From contig NZ_QRGC01000038.1 in the NCBI RefSeq assembly GCF_003448965.1, positions 1 to 40,924 of the forward strand: a DNA stretch of 40,924 bases, read 5' to 3'. A program made the translations under genes and the position numbers. The DNA is from Oceanicella sp. SM1341. GTDB lineage: Bacteria; Pseudomonadota; Alphaproteobacteria; Rhodobacterales; Rhodobacteraceae. The notes beneath the pieces are model-generated. The model ran no database searches and was not told where the DNA came from. It saw nothing but the letters and a program-made list of their open reading frames with translations. Of the stretch, positions 7,548 to 15,574 are shown one piece after another; positions within the stretch are counted from its first letter, which is position 1; each line of letters opens with the position of its first letter.

Positions 7548-8509
7548 CCGACACCGAAATTCCCGTGCGCGTGAAGCAGATGCGCCATGAGGCGGACACC
7601 GTCGTCTCGGTGGAGTTCGAGACCCTCGACGGCTCCGACCTGCCACAGGCCGCTCCCGGCGCGCACGTCGACGTTGTCCTGAACGACGGCCTGCGCCGCA
7701 GCTACAGCCTCACGCGTGAGATCACCGGCGGCGCGCGCTGCACCGTCGCCGTGCACCGCGCGCCCGACAGCAAGGGCGGGTCGGCCCATGTGCACGACAT
7801 CCTGCGGGTGGGAGACCGGATCGCGTTGTCGCGGCCGCGCAACAACTTCCCCCTCGCCGGGGGGGCCGAAGCCTCGGTCTTCGTGGCCGGCGGCATCGGC
7901 ATCACCCCGATCCTTGCGATGCTGCGCCATCTCACCCGGAACGGTCGGCCCTGGGAGCTGCATTACGCCGCCCGTCGGCGCGGTGCGGCCGCCTTCCGGG
8001 CCGAGATCACCGATCTTGCCGCAGCCGCCGGCGGTAATGCCACCGTCACCTGGCATTTCGACGACGAGCAGGGCGGCGCGCTCATCAACATCCCGGCCAT
8101 CCTCGCGGCGCATCCGGGGGCGCATGTCTACTGTTGCGGCCCCGAGCCGATGCTGGTCGCGTTCGAGGACGCCACCGCCGGGCTGCCCCGCGACCGGGTG
8201 CATGTGGAGCGCTTCTCCGCCGCCGAGGAGGCAGCACGCGACGGCGGGTTCGAGCTGGTGCTGCAGCGCTCCGGCAAGACCCTGCAGGTGGAGCCGGGCC
8301 AGACCATCCTCGACGTGCTGATCGCCAACAAGGTGCCGGTGTCCTTCTCCTGCATGGAGGGCGCCTGCGGCACCTGCGAGACCCGGGTCATCGAGGGTCG
8401 GCCGGACCACCGCGACGCCATCCTCACCGAGGAGGAGCGTGCCCGCAACGACACCATGATGGTGTGCTGCTCAGGCTCACGCAGCGATCGGCTGGTGCTC
8501 GACCTCTGA
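7544..8509 (+). CDS. Oxygenase reductase: FNR domain with C-terminal plant-type 2Fe-2S ferredoxin
   Basis: 321 residues, ATG overlapping the preceding stop. In order: flavin-binding beta barrel (RRSYSLTR), NAD-binding domain (VFVAGGIGITPILAMLRHL and YCCGPEPML), then a ferredoxin domain with the cluster ligands CMEGACGTC and a last Cys in MVCCSG. This is the VanB / phthalate dioxygenase reductase architecture and is the expected NADH-dependent electron donor to the Rieske oxygenase at 3788-5110. Last gene of the plus-strand operon; it converges on the nitroreductase-fold gene, with about 165 bp between them in which I see no gene. Confidence 0.93.
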   Translation: MTDTEIPVRVKQMRHEADTVVSVEFETLDGSDLPQAAPGAHVDVVLNDGLRRSYSLTREITGGARCTVAVHRAPDSKGGSAHVHDILRVGDRIALSRPRNNFPLAGGAEASVFVAGGIGITPILAMLRHLTRNGRPWELHYAARRRGAAAFRAEITDLAAAAGGNATVTWHFDDEQGGALINIPAILAAHPGAHVYCCGPEPMLVAFEDATAGLPRDRVHVERFSAAEEAARDGGFELVLQRSGKTLQVEPGQTILDVLIANKVPVSFSCMEGACGTCETRVIEGRPDHRDAILTEEERARNDTMMVCCSGSRSDRLVLDL

Positions 8510-8676
8510 GCGCGCGGGCCATGCGCGGGCTGTGGCACAGAGTGCATCACATCGGCAGACCAGGCCCGGAGTGCACTGCGGGAAGCCCGTTCGATCGCAG
8601 GCTCGCCGGGGCTGCGGCAGAGCGCACCCGGGGGAGCCTCCTTCAAGACCAGGCAAGCTCCCCCTGTCCTGCCGGG

Positions 8677-9741
8677 TCAGGCACGATCACGGCCCGGAGG
8701 CGGGCGGGTGCCTGCCAGCGGCGGGTTCAGGCTCAGGGCCTCGTCCACCGGCAGGCGCGCCGAGCGGCAGAGTTTCAGCCGCTCCGGAAGCCAGCCGAAG
8801 CCGATAAGCACGATGACGAGATGCTGGTCTCCCAGCCCGATCTCGGCGCGCAGGGCAGCGTCGGTGCGCCGGTCCACCGACCAGTTCAGCATGCAGGTGC
8901 CCAGGCCCTCGGCATGCAGCCCGTGCAGCAGCGACATGGCGAAGAGCCCGCCATCCACCCGGGCCTGCGCGTGCTCGCCGGAATGCTCCCAGTGTCGCAG
9001 GTCGCTGGCCACCACCGCGATGCCGGCCAGCTCGTGGCCGAAGGTGCGGTTTCCGGACTGGTGGCGCCGCACCCGGCTCACCATCCCGGGATCGGTCCAG
9101 ACCAGCGCGCGGCAGGTCTGGCGGTTGCAGCTCGACGGCGCGTGCTGCGCCGCGGCGACCGCGCGGCGGATCACCGCCTCCGGCACCTCTCCCGGCGCAA
9201 AGCTGCGCACCGAGCGGCGTGACCGCGCGAAACGCAGGTAATCGATGGCGGACCCCTGCCGGATCGCCTGCCCCGTGGTCTCCTCCACGCCGCCCTCCGC
9301 GCCCGGGTCGGGTGAGCCGGCCTCCAGCGCCGCCGACACCTCGCCCGGCAGCGCCGTCGCGGCGTTGAACCCGGCCCAGGCCTGCAGCGTGCGCAGGCCG
9401 ATGCCGGCCACCTCCGCCGGCGCGTCGCCCGTGCGCAGGTCCTGCGCCAGCCGCGCCGCCCGGGCGATGCCGAAGCCCGGCCGGGCCCGGCTCAGCGCCA
9501 TGCCGTATTCCAGGAAATGCGCGTCCGCCAGCATGCGTGCCGTGCGGCTCGGGCCGGAGGCGACCCCGTGCATCCAGGCATGGCGGCGGAAGCGCAGCGC
9601 ATCGTGCAGCACATTGTCCCAGAAGCGGAGCTCCGATGTCAGCCGGCCGGCCAGCCTGCGCAGCGGCCCGGCAGGGCGAGCGACCGCCCGGCCGGCCTCC
9701 GCACCCGGGGCCGGCGCGCGCGCCATGCTTCCCCCGCTCAT
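8677..9741 (-). CDS. Nitroreductase-family flavoprotein with a ~170-residue N-terminal extension
   Basis: 354 residues from the ATG at 9741, which overlaps the CoA-transferase stop. The C-terminal half is a nitroreductase domain: FMN phosphate loop RSRRSVRSF, the APSSCNRQTCRALVW block, and GLGTCMLNWSVD. The N-terminal part (ELRFWDNVLHDALRFRRHAW and so on) has no motif I recognise and is helical in character. Such proteins use FMN and NAD(P)H to reduce nitro groups, enones or quinone-like substrates; fusions with helical extensions occur in uncharacterised clusters. Its place after an acyl-CoA dehydrogenase and a CoA-transferase suggests reduction or oxidation of a pathway intermediate, not nitro detoxification (inference). 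Confidence 0.8.
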   Translation of the reverse strand: MSGGSMARAPAPGAEAGRAVARPAGPLRRLAGRLTSELRFWDNVLHDALRFRRHAWMHGVASGPSRTARMLADAHFLEYGMALSRARPGFGIARAARLAQDLRTGDAPAEVAGIGLRTLQAWAGFNAATALPGEVSAALEAGSPDPGAEGGVEETTGQAIRQGSAIDYLRFARSRRSVRSFAPGEVPEAVIRRAVAAAQHAPSSCNRQTCRALVWTDPGMVSRVRRHQSGNRTFGHELAGIAVVASDLRHWEHSGEHAQARVDGGLFAMSLLHGLHAEGLGTCMLNWSVDRRTDAALRAEIGLGDQHLVIVLIGFGWLPERLKLCRSARLPVDEALSLNPPLAGTRPPPGRDRA

Positions 9742-10868
9742 TCCGCGGCCGGGCGCAGGGGTCCGAGCATCTCCGCCGTGGCCTCGCCCAGCTCCGGGAT
9801 CCGCCGGCGGACATGCGCCGCGGTGAGCGACATGCGAAACGGCGGGTTCGGGGCCTCGAAGCTGCCGGCGGCATCCTCCACCTGCCCCATGATCCCGCGC
9901 GCCCGCGCCGCCGGGTCTGCCAGCGCCTCGGCCACGGTGCGGTAGCGCGAGCAGGGCACGCCCGCCTCCAGGAACAGCCGCTCGCACTCCTCCGCGCTGC
10001 GCAGCGCGGTCCACTCCTCCATCCGGGCCATGATCTCGGCCCAGTTCGCCTCCCGCCCGGCGGGCGTGCGGAAGCGCGGGTCCGCGCCCCAGTCGGGGGT
10101 GCCGAGCAGCGTCACCATCGCGGCGAAGTTCTTCGCCGAGAGCGGCACCACCATCACGAAGCCGTCGGCCGCCCTGAGCGGCGTGTAGACATGCCGCTTG
10201 CGGGCCTGGGGGAACTGCGCCTCCTGACATTCGTAGACCATCATCGAGACCAAGCTGTCGACCAGCGCCACGTCCACGAGCTGCCCCCGCCCCTGCCGCT
10301 CGCGCTCCAGCAGCGCTGTCTGGATCGCGCCCCAGGCATAGACCCCTGCCAGCACGTCGGCATAGAACATGCCGGTGGGCGCCGGCCTGTCTGCCCCGGG
10401 CTGGAAGGCCATCAGCGCCAGGTCCAGCCCGGAGGCTGCGTGGATCATCGGGGCATAGGCCGGGCGCCCGGCCGCCTCCCCCTCCTGGCCGAAGCCGGAG
10501 ATGGCGCAGTAGATCAGCCGGTCGTTCGCCGCAGAGAGCGCCTCCCAGCCGAGCCCGAGCCGGGCCATCACCCCGGGGCGGAAATTCTCCACCACCACGT
10601 CGGCCCGGGCGGCCAGCGCGAAGGCATCGCGCCGGCCGGCCTCGGTCTTGAGGTCCAGCACCACGCTGCGCTTGCCGGCGTTGAGGGTGCCGAAATAGGT
10701 GGAGCAACCGTCGCGCAGCGGCGGGCGGCCGCGCATCGCGTCGCCCTCCGGTGCCTCCACCTTGATCACCTCCGCGCCCGTGTCGGCCAGCAGGCGGGTG
10801 CAGAACGGCCCCGCCATCACCTGGCTGAAATCGACGACACGGACCGGCGCTTCCCCCGCCCCGGTCAT
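9738..10868 (-). CDS. Family III CoA-transferase (third copy)
   Basis: 376 residues when started at the ATG (10868) that overlaps the acyl-CoA dehydrogenase stop. Motifs: VDFSQVMAGPFCTRLLAD, AEVIKVEAPEGDAMRG, and the nucleophile position Asp in GMFYADVLAGVYAWG, followed by GQLVDVALVDS. Unlike the protein at 5107-6333 it is predicted to be catalytic on its own, so it is probably a homodimer. It is the middle gene of a three-gene, fully overlapping minus-strand operon. It may load CoA on a second acid of the same pathway, or return CoA from a product to the entering substrate. Confidence 0.88.
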   Translation of the reverse strand: MTGAGEAPVRVVDFSQVMAGPFCTRLLADTGAEVIKVEAPEGDAMRGRPPLRDGCSTYFGTLNAGKRSVVLDLKTEAGRRDAFALAARADVVVENFRPGVMARLGLGWEALSAANDRLIYCAISGFGQEGEAAGRPAYAPMIHAASGLDLALMAFQPGADRPAPTGMFYADVLAGVYAWGAIQTALLERERQGRGQLVDVALVDSLVSMMVYECQEAQFPQARKRHVYTPLRAADGFVMVVPLSAKNFAAMVTLLGTPDWGADPRFRTPAGREANWAEIMARMEEWTALRSAEECERLFLEAGVPCSRYRTVAEALADPAARARGIMGQVEDAAGSFEAPNPPFRMSLTAAHVRRRIPELGEATAEMLGPLRPAAE

Positions 10869-12022
10869 TGCTTCAGCAGGGCCCGGGCGATGATCAGGCG
10901 CTGGATCTGGTTGGTGCCCTCGTAGATCTGGCACACTTTCGCGTCGCGCATCATCCGCTCCACCGGGTGGTCCTGCAGGTAGCCCGCGCCGCCGAACACC
11001 TGCACCGCGTCCGTGGTCACCTTCATCGCCATGTCGGAGGCGAAGGTCTTGACCATCGAGGCCATGGCCGGCACCCGCGGATCGTCGGGCCGGCTGTCGA
11101 TGAGGGCGGTCACGTTGTAAAGCAGGGCGCGGGCGGCCTCGATCTGGATCGCCATGTCGGCGAGCATCGCCTGAACGAGCTGGAACTGGCCGATCGGCTT
11201 GCCGAACTGGGTGCGCTCCTTCGCATAGGCGAGCGAGGCGTCGAGCGCGCCCTGCGCGAGCCCCACGGAAGCGGCGGCCACGGTGGGGCGGTTCATGTTC
11301 AGAACCCCCATGGCATTGCGGAACCCCTGCCCCTCGGCGCCCACCATGTTCCCGGCCGGCACGCGCACGTCCTCGAAGAACAGGTCGCAGTTGCGGATGC
11401 CGCGCAGGCCCATCTTCTTCGGGCTGCCGCCGATCTTCAGGCCGGGGCTGTCCATCGGCACGATGAAGGAGGAGATGCCGTCATGGCCCCGGCCCTCCGA
11501 GGTGCGGGCGAAGAGCAGGATGTACTTCGCCTGGTCGGCCTTGGTGATGAACACCTTCTGGCCGTTGATCACGTAATCGTCGCCCTCGCGCCGCGCGGAG
11601 GTGCGGATGTCGGAGACATCGGAGCCGGTGTGCGGCTCGGTGAGCCCGATGCAGGTCAGCGTGCGGCCCTCGGCGATCTCGGGCAGGTAGCGGGCGCGCT
11701 GCTCCTCGGTGCCGTAATGCACCAGCGGCAGCGCCATCGCGATCGAGGTGGCCCCCACGAGATGCGACACCGCAAAGGAGGCGCGCGAGACCTCCTCCTT
11801 GGCGATGCAGGCCATGGTCGTGGTGCCGCCCGGCCCGCCATAGGCCTCCGGCACCATGATCTGGATGAGGCCCATGTCGCCGAAAACCGGCACCAGGGAA
11901 TGGGGCATGTCATCGTCGCGGTCGATCCGGGCCGCGATGGGCGCGACCTCCTTCTCGACCATGCGCCGCACCATGTCCCGGAACATCACGAGATCTTCGT
12001 CGACAGTCGCTGCATCGAGCAT
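10865..12022 (-). CDS. Acyl-CoA dehydrogenase
   Basis: 385 residues, the usual length for soluble acyl-CoA dehydrogenases. It carries the FAD/substrate blocks CIGLTEPHTGSDVSDIRTSA and FITKADQAKYILLFA, and the C-terminal active-site base Glu in CQIYEGTNQIQRL, in the position of Glu376 of medium-chain enzyme. It introduces a 2,3-double bond and reduces ETF, so the etfBA genes at the window ends are its natural electron acceptors. First gene of the operon; GGGAGG lies eight bases before the ATG. Two palindromes lie just upstream (12035-12058 and 12061-12077). The closest relatives cannot be named from the motifs alone. Confidence 0.92.
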   Translation of the reverse strand: MLDAATVDEDLVMFRDMVRRMVEKEVAPIAARIDRDDDMPHSLVPVFGDMGLIQIMVPEAYGGPGGTTTMACIAKEEVSRASFAVSHLVGATSIAMALPLVHYGTEEQRARYLPEIAEGRTLTCIGLTEPHTGSDVSDIRTSARREGDDYVINGQKVFITKADQAKYILLFARTSEGRGHDGISSFIVPMDSPGLKIGGSPKKMGLRGIRNCDLFFEDVRVPAGNMVGAEGQGFRNAMGVLNMNRPTVAAASVGLAQGALDASLAYAKERTQFGKPIGQFQLVQAMLADMAIQIEAARALLYNVTALIDSRPDDPRVPAMASMVKTFASDMAMKVTTDAVQVFGGAGYLQDHPVERMMRDAKVCQIYEGTNQIQRLIIARALLKQ

Positions 12023-12034
12023 GTCGGGGTCCTC

Positions 12035-12058
12035 CCATTTCCATGATTATGGAAATGG
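12035..12058. promoter_or_regulatory. Perfect 10-bp inverted repeat touching the acyl-CoA dehydrogenase ribosome site
   Basis: CCATTTCCAT and ATGGAAATGG arms around GATT. On the transcript it folds into a stem whose 3' end abuts the GGGAGG ribosome site (complement of 12031-12036). It could be a second operator or an RNA structure that limits translation. No T-run follows. Confidence 0.6.
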
Positions 12059-12060
12059 TT

Positions 12061-12077
12061 TATTGGACCTACCATTA
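12061..12077. promoter_or_regulatory. FadR/GntR-type operator B before the acyl-CoA dehydrogenase operon
   Basis: TATTGGACCTACCATTA, same 17-bp architecture as operators A and D; the core is TGGACCTACCA. It lies between the regulator gene at 12095-12823 and the operon at 8677-12022, about 40 bp before the first ATG. Confidence 0.65.
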
Positions 12078-12094
12078 AGAGTCAACTGTCGCGA

Positions 12095-12823
12095 TCAGCG
12101 CCGCCAGAGGTGCTTGTGCACCCGGCGGAGATGCGCTCCGAGCTCGGCCTTCGCCTCTTCGAAGCGCCCGGCGGCCAAGTGGTCGAGAAACGCCCGGCGC
12201 GACTGGAGAAGCTGCTGCGCATCCATGTCCTGCACCCGGTAGCGCAGGAAAGTCTGCACCAGCCCGGTCTGCGCATCGACGGTGAACACCAGCGCGCTGT
12301 TGCCGGTGAGCGAGGCGACATCGTGGTAGAACTCCCGCGCCAGCTGCACCCGCCGCGGCGAATCGCCGGAGGTCACGGCAGCCTCCGTCTCGGCCAGGTT
12401 GTTGCGCAGCGCGCCGAGATCCGGCGCCGCCGGCAGATCGCGCACCACATCCAGCATCATGCCCAGCATCAGTTCGCGCGCTTTGAGCAGATCATCCAGG
12501 CTGATGGCGTTCAGCGTCAGCAGGTCGTTGAAGGCCTGGCTGATCAGCGCCGGGCTACCCTGCTCGATGAAGGCGCCGCCATGCGCGCCCTTGCGGGTGC
12601 TCAGCAATCCGGCGTTTTCCAGGATGCGCAACGCCTCGCGCACCACGTTGCGGCTCACGTTCAGGTGCTGGGCGAGGTCACGCTCGGCCGGCAGCTTGTC
12701 ACCCGGGCCCAGCTCGCCGCTCGCCAGCTTGTCGCGGATCTGCTGCACCACGATCTCGAAGGTGCGCCCGCCGCGCACCGGGGTGAAGGCCACGGCCGGC
12801 CGGCCGGGGGATCTCTGTGTCAT
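12095..12823 (-). CDS. GntR family transcription regulator, FadR/FCD subfamily (first)
   Basis: 242 residues. Winged helix at about residues 20-90: GDKLPAERDLAQHLNVSRNV, VREALRILENAGLLSTRKG. The C-terminal FCD helical ligand domain retains metal-site His residues (EFYHDVASLTGN and AHLRRVHKHL). Such proteins bind TGGTnnnACCA-like sites and are released by a carboxylate or acyl-CoA effector. Palindromes of this type flank the gene on both sides (12061-12077 and 12897-12909), so autoregulation and control of the acyl-CoA dehydrogenase operon and the divergent membrane gene are likely. Confidence 0.93.
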   Translation of the reverse strand: MTQRSPGRPAVAFTPVRGGRTFEIVVQQIRDKLASGELGPGDKLPAERDLAQHLNVSRNVVREALRILENAGLLSTRKGAHGGAFIEQGSPALISQAFNDLLTLNAISLDDLLKARELMLGMMLDVVRDLPAAPDLGALRNNLAETEAAVTSGDSPRRVQLAREFYHDVASLTGNSALVFTVDAQTGLVQTFLRYRVQDMDAQQLLQSRRAFLDHLAAGRFEEAKAELGAHLRRVHKHLWRR

Positions 12824-12896
12824 GACCTTTTCCGTTCCACCCGGTCCGGCCGCACGCCAAGCACACGCGTCATGGACATGATCCGCCGAATGGGTT

Positions 12897-12909
12897 TTGG
12901 TATCACCAA
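12897..12909. promoter_or_regulatory. FadR/GntR-type operator C in the regulator/membrane-gene gap
   Basis: TTGGTATCACCAA; the core TGGTATCACCA fits TGGTnnnACCA exactly. It is 74 bp upstream of the first GntR gene (minus) and 22 bp upstream of the membrane gene (plus). Confidence 0.7.
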
Positions 12910-12930
12910 TAGATTTTCGGAGGGCATGGC

Positions 12931-14340
12931 ATGCCCCGTGACGGCATCATAGACACCCCGCCCCCGGAGGGCGACCTCCCATCTCGCGCCTCGGCGCTGG
13001 CGCTGCTGGGCGGCACGGCGCTGACCGTGATCGACCTGCTCACCGGCGCGCATGCCGCGGCGCTGGCCGCGCTGGGGCTTGTGCTGCTGCACGTGCTGCT
13101 GCGCTGGCGGATACTGCGCACGAACGCCCGCAGCATGCTGGGGCTGGCGGCGGTTCTGGCGACCGGCTTTGCCGCCACGGGCGGCACCCGGGAAGAGCTA
13201 GCGCTCGCCGCCAGCCGGGCGCTCTACCTGCCGGCCCTGCTGGCGGTGATGACCCTGCTGCGCGTCGCCGCCCGGCGCTCCGCACGCCTCGGCGTGGCGG
13301 CACGCTGCGTGACCGACCAGCCGCCGGGCCGCCGCTTCGCGCTGCTGGCGGCAGGGGCTCACCTGTTCGGCATCCTGCTCAACGTGGGCGGCTTCCAGCT
13401 CCTGCTGCGGACCGCGCTGGAGCAGCGCGCCGGGGGCGATGGGCCGGCGGCCCGGATCCGCAGCCGGCGGATCACCGCCGCGGTGATGTGCGGCTTCGGC
13501 GCTACGCTGATGTGGTCGCCGCTGGGGGTGGCCATGAACCTGCTGATCCCGGTGATGCCGGAACTGGACTGGCTGGACTTCGCGCCTTTCGGCCTGGCGA
13601 TGGTGGCCGGTTTCGTCGGGCTGGGCTGGCTGTTCGACCGGGCCGGGCCACGGCCGCGCAGCCAGCCGCGGCAGGCACCGCCGCCGGGCGCCGCGGGGGC
13701 GCTCCTGTCGCTGGTGCTGCTGCTGCTGGCCATCACCGGCAGCGCTGCGCTGTGCGAGCGGTTGCTGGGCGTGCCCATCCGCGCCGCGGTGCTGCTGGTG
13801 ATACCGCCCGCCGCCCTCGTTTGGGTGCTGATCACCGAGCCCGGCCCCGGGCGGCGAAACCTCGCCTCGGTGTCAGCCGCGGCCTTCCGGGCGCTGCCCG
13901 AGTCGGTCAACGAAATCTGCCTCATCGGCGCCACCGGCTTCCTGGGCCTGATCGTGGCCGCCGCGCTGCCGGCAGACGCGGTGCGGGGGGTGGTGAGCTG
14001 GCTCGGCCTCGGGCCCGGCCCGCTCAGCGCCCTGGTGGTGGCCGGCATGGTGCTGGCCTCGCTCGCCGGCCTCTCGCCGATGATCAGCGGCACGGCGCTG
14101 GCCGGAGCCATCGTCGGCGCCGGCATCGACATGCCCCAGCCGATGCTCATGGTCGCCACCCTCACCGGCTGGACCGGCGCGATGATGCTCTCCCCCGTAA
14201 CCGCCACCGTGGCCATCGCCGCCGCGGCCACCGGGCAGAGCGCCGCCACCGTGGGGTTACGATGGAATGGCCGATTCACCTTCACCTATGTTGCGCTGCT
14301 GGTGCTGATCCTGCTGGCCTGGGGCACCCTCCTGCCCTGA
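12931..14340 (+). CDS. Polytopic inner-membrane protein, probable transporter
   Basis: 469 residues; CGGAGGG seven bases before the ATG at 12931. About 11 hydrophobic segments are visible (for example 23-60, 105-130, 170-200, 215-235, 250-275, and several from 330 to the end). Charged loops RAGPRPRSQPRQ and TEPGPGRRN separate two halves. The motif GLSPMISGTALAGAIV and the later MMLSPVTATVAIAAAATG resemble each other and may be the inverted-repeat hairpins of an ion-coupled organic-anion transporter. I cannot assign a family. Its position behind operator C suggests transport of the pathway substrate or an intermediate, beside the TRAP system. Confidence 0.75.
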   Translation: MPRDGIIDTPPPEGDLPSRASALALLGGTALTVIDLLTGAHAAALAALGLVLLHVLLRWRILRTNARSMLGLAAVLATGFAATGGTREELALAASRALYLPALLAVMTLLRVAARRSARLGVAARCVTDQPPGRRFALLAAGAHLFGILLNVGGFQLLLRTALEQRAGGDGPAARIRSRRITAAVMCGFGATLMWSPLGVAMNLLIPVMPELDWLDFAPFGLAMVAGFVGLGWLFDRAGPRPRSQPRQAPPPGAAGALLSLVLLLLAITGSAALCERLLGVPIRAAVLLVIPPAALVWVLITEPGPGRRNLASVSAAAFRALPESVNEICLIGATGFLGLIVAAALPADAVRGVVSWLGLGPGPLSALVVAGMVLASLAGLSPMISGTALAGAIVGAGIDMPQPMLMVATLTGWTGAMMLSPVTATVAIAAAATGQSAATVGLRWNGRFTFTYVALLVLILLAWGTLLP

Positions 14341-14365
14341 GCGGGCGGCTGGCCCTCCGACGGAA

Positions 14366-14395
14366 ACGGGCGGCCGCGAGAAATCGGCCGCCCGT
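14366..14395. terminator. Hairpin between convergent genes
   Basis: ACGGGCGGCCG (14366-14376) and CGGCCGCCCGT (14385-14395) form a perfect 11-bp stem with an 8-nt loop between the ends of the membrane gene and the TRAP operon. There is no long T-run, so it acts as a bidirectional barrier or 3'-end protector more than a classical terminator. Confidence 0.6.
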
Positions 14396-14422
14396 CATGT
14401 CACGCGTCCGTGCCGCACGGTG

Positions 14423-15532
14423 TCAGAGATCGACCTTGCTGTAGATCTCCTCCCAGAGCACGCGGGCCAGTGCCTCCGGATCGCCCTTCACCTGTTCCTG
14501 CGAAATCACCTGCCAGCGCTTGAGGTTCTCCAGGTACGCCTTTGCGATTGCCTCCGGGTCGGTCGCGTTGCGGGCGGCGGCGGCCTCCACGATGCCGGGC
14601 AGCGCCTCGGCATTGATCGTGTCCAGCGCCTCGCGGATCTCGGGCACGGAGTCGTTGAACTTCACCTTGTCCTCGTACTGCGCGCGCACCTCGTTGTCGT
14701 CGGCCATGTAGCCCAGAATCGTGGCGCGGGCGACGATGCCCGGCATCTCCTTCAGCACCACCTGGCGGTCCTCCTCCGACAGCCCCTCCCAGGAATCGAC
14801 GTTCCAGGTAACCAGGCCCAGCCCGCCCAGCACGCCCAGCGGCTCGCCCAGAACCGAGCCGATCACCTCGCCCAGCGAGTACTGGCGCAGCCAGGCAATG
14901 GGCCCGACGACGCAGTCGAGCTGCCCGCGCTCGAGCGCCTCGTACATGTCACCCGCGCTCATGTTCACCGGAGTGCCGCCGAGCGCCTCGGCGGTCCGCG
15001 CCATCGCGCCCGAGCCGCCGCGCATCCTGAGCCCGCGGAGGTCGGCCATGCTGGTTACGTCGTTGCGGCACAGCAGCCGGTAGGGTGTGGGCACGTGGCC
15101 CCCGAGAAACACCAGGTTATTGTCGGTGAAGTCCTTCTGGCACTGGGGGCAGTCCAGCAACTGGGTTTCCAGCGCCGCGCCGGCCACTGCCACCGGGTCG
15201 GCCCCGTAGGGCATCATGTCGGAGATCACCACCGAGTTGGGCAGCTCGGAGGGCGCGTAGACCGGGATCACGAAGCCCAGGTCCGCGATGCCGTCGCGCA
15301 CGCCGGCCAGCATGTCGGCGCCGCCCAGGAGCTGGCCGCCGGCCAGCAGGTTGATCTCCACCTCGCCATCGGTCTCCTCGGCGATGCGATCGAAGGCGGG
15401 TTGCAGGGCTATCGTGTTGTTCGCGGCCTGGGGCGGCACGAAGGTGGCGTAATTGTAGCTGTCGGCGAAAGCAGGCAGGGCGCAGGCCAGCGCCCCGAGC
15501 AGGCATGTGCCTTTGAGAATGGCTTTCTTCAT
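14423..15532 (-). CDS. dctP: TRAP transporter periplasmic solute-binding protein (DctP family)
   Basis: 369 residues with a clear signal peptide (MKKAILKGTCLLGALACALPAFA, cleavage near AFA-DS). The family blocks are present: NLLAGGQLLGGADMLAGVRDG, LRGLRMRGGSGAMARTAEAL (containing the Arg that normally salt-bridges a carboxylate) and MSAGDMYEALERGQLDCV. An unusual CPQC pair near residue 125 and a further Cys in LLCRNDV could form a disulfide. It binds an organic acid in the periplasm and feeds it to DctQM. Last gene of the minus-strand operon QMP, encoded 42 bp after dctM. Confidence 0.93.
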   Translation of the reverse strand: MKKAILKGTCLLGALACALPAFADSYNYATFVPPQAANNTIALQPAFDRIAEETDGEVEINLLAGGQLLGGADMLAGVRDGIADLGFVIPVYAPSELPNSVVISDMMPYGADPVAVAGAALETQLLDCPQCQKDFTDNNLVFLGGHVPTPYRLLCRNDVTSMADLRGLRMRGGSGAMARTAEALGGTPVNMSAGDMYEALERGQLDCVVGPIAWLRQYSLGEVIGSVLGEPLGVLGGLGLVTWNVDSWEGLSEEDRQVVLKEMPGIVARATILGYMADDNEVRAQYEDKVKFNDSVPEIREALDTINAEALPGIVEAAAARNATDPEAIAKAYLENLKRWQVISQEQVKGDPEALARVLWEEIYSKVDL

Positions 15533-15574
15533 GGGTTCCTCCTCAGTTTCGGTCTTGTTCTTGCGGCGCCCGCC

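Noticed and set aside
8677-10707. A 676-codon fusion of CoA-transferase antisense sequence and nitroreductase
   Set aside because: The upstream half is an out-of-frame reading of the CoA-transferase gene; the ATG at 9741 that overlaps the preceding stop is the natural start.
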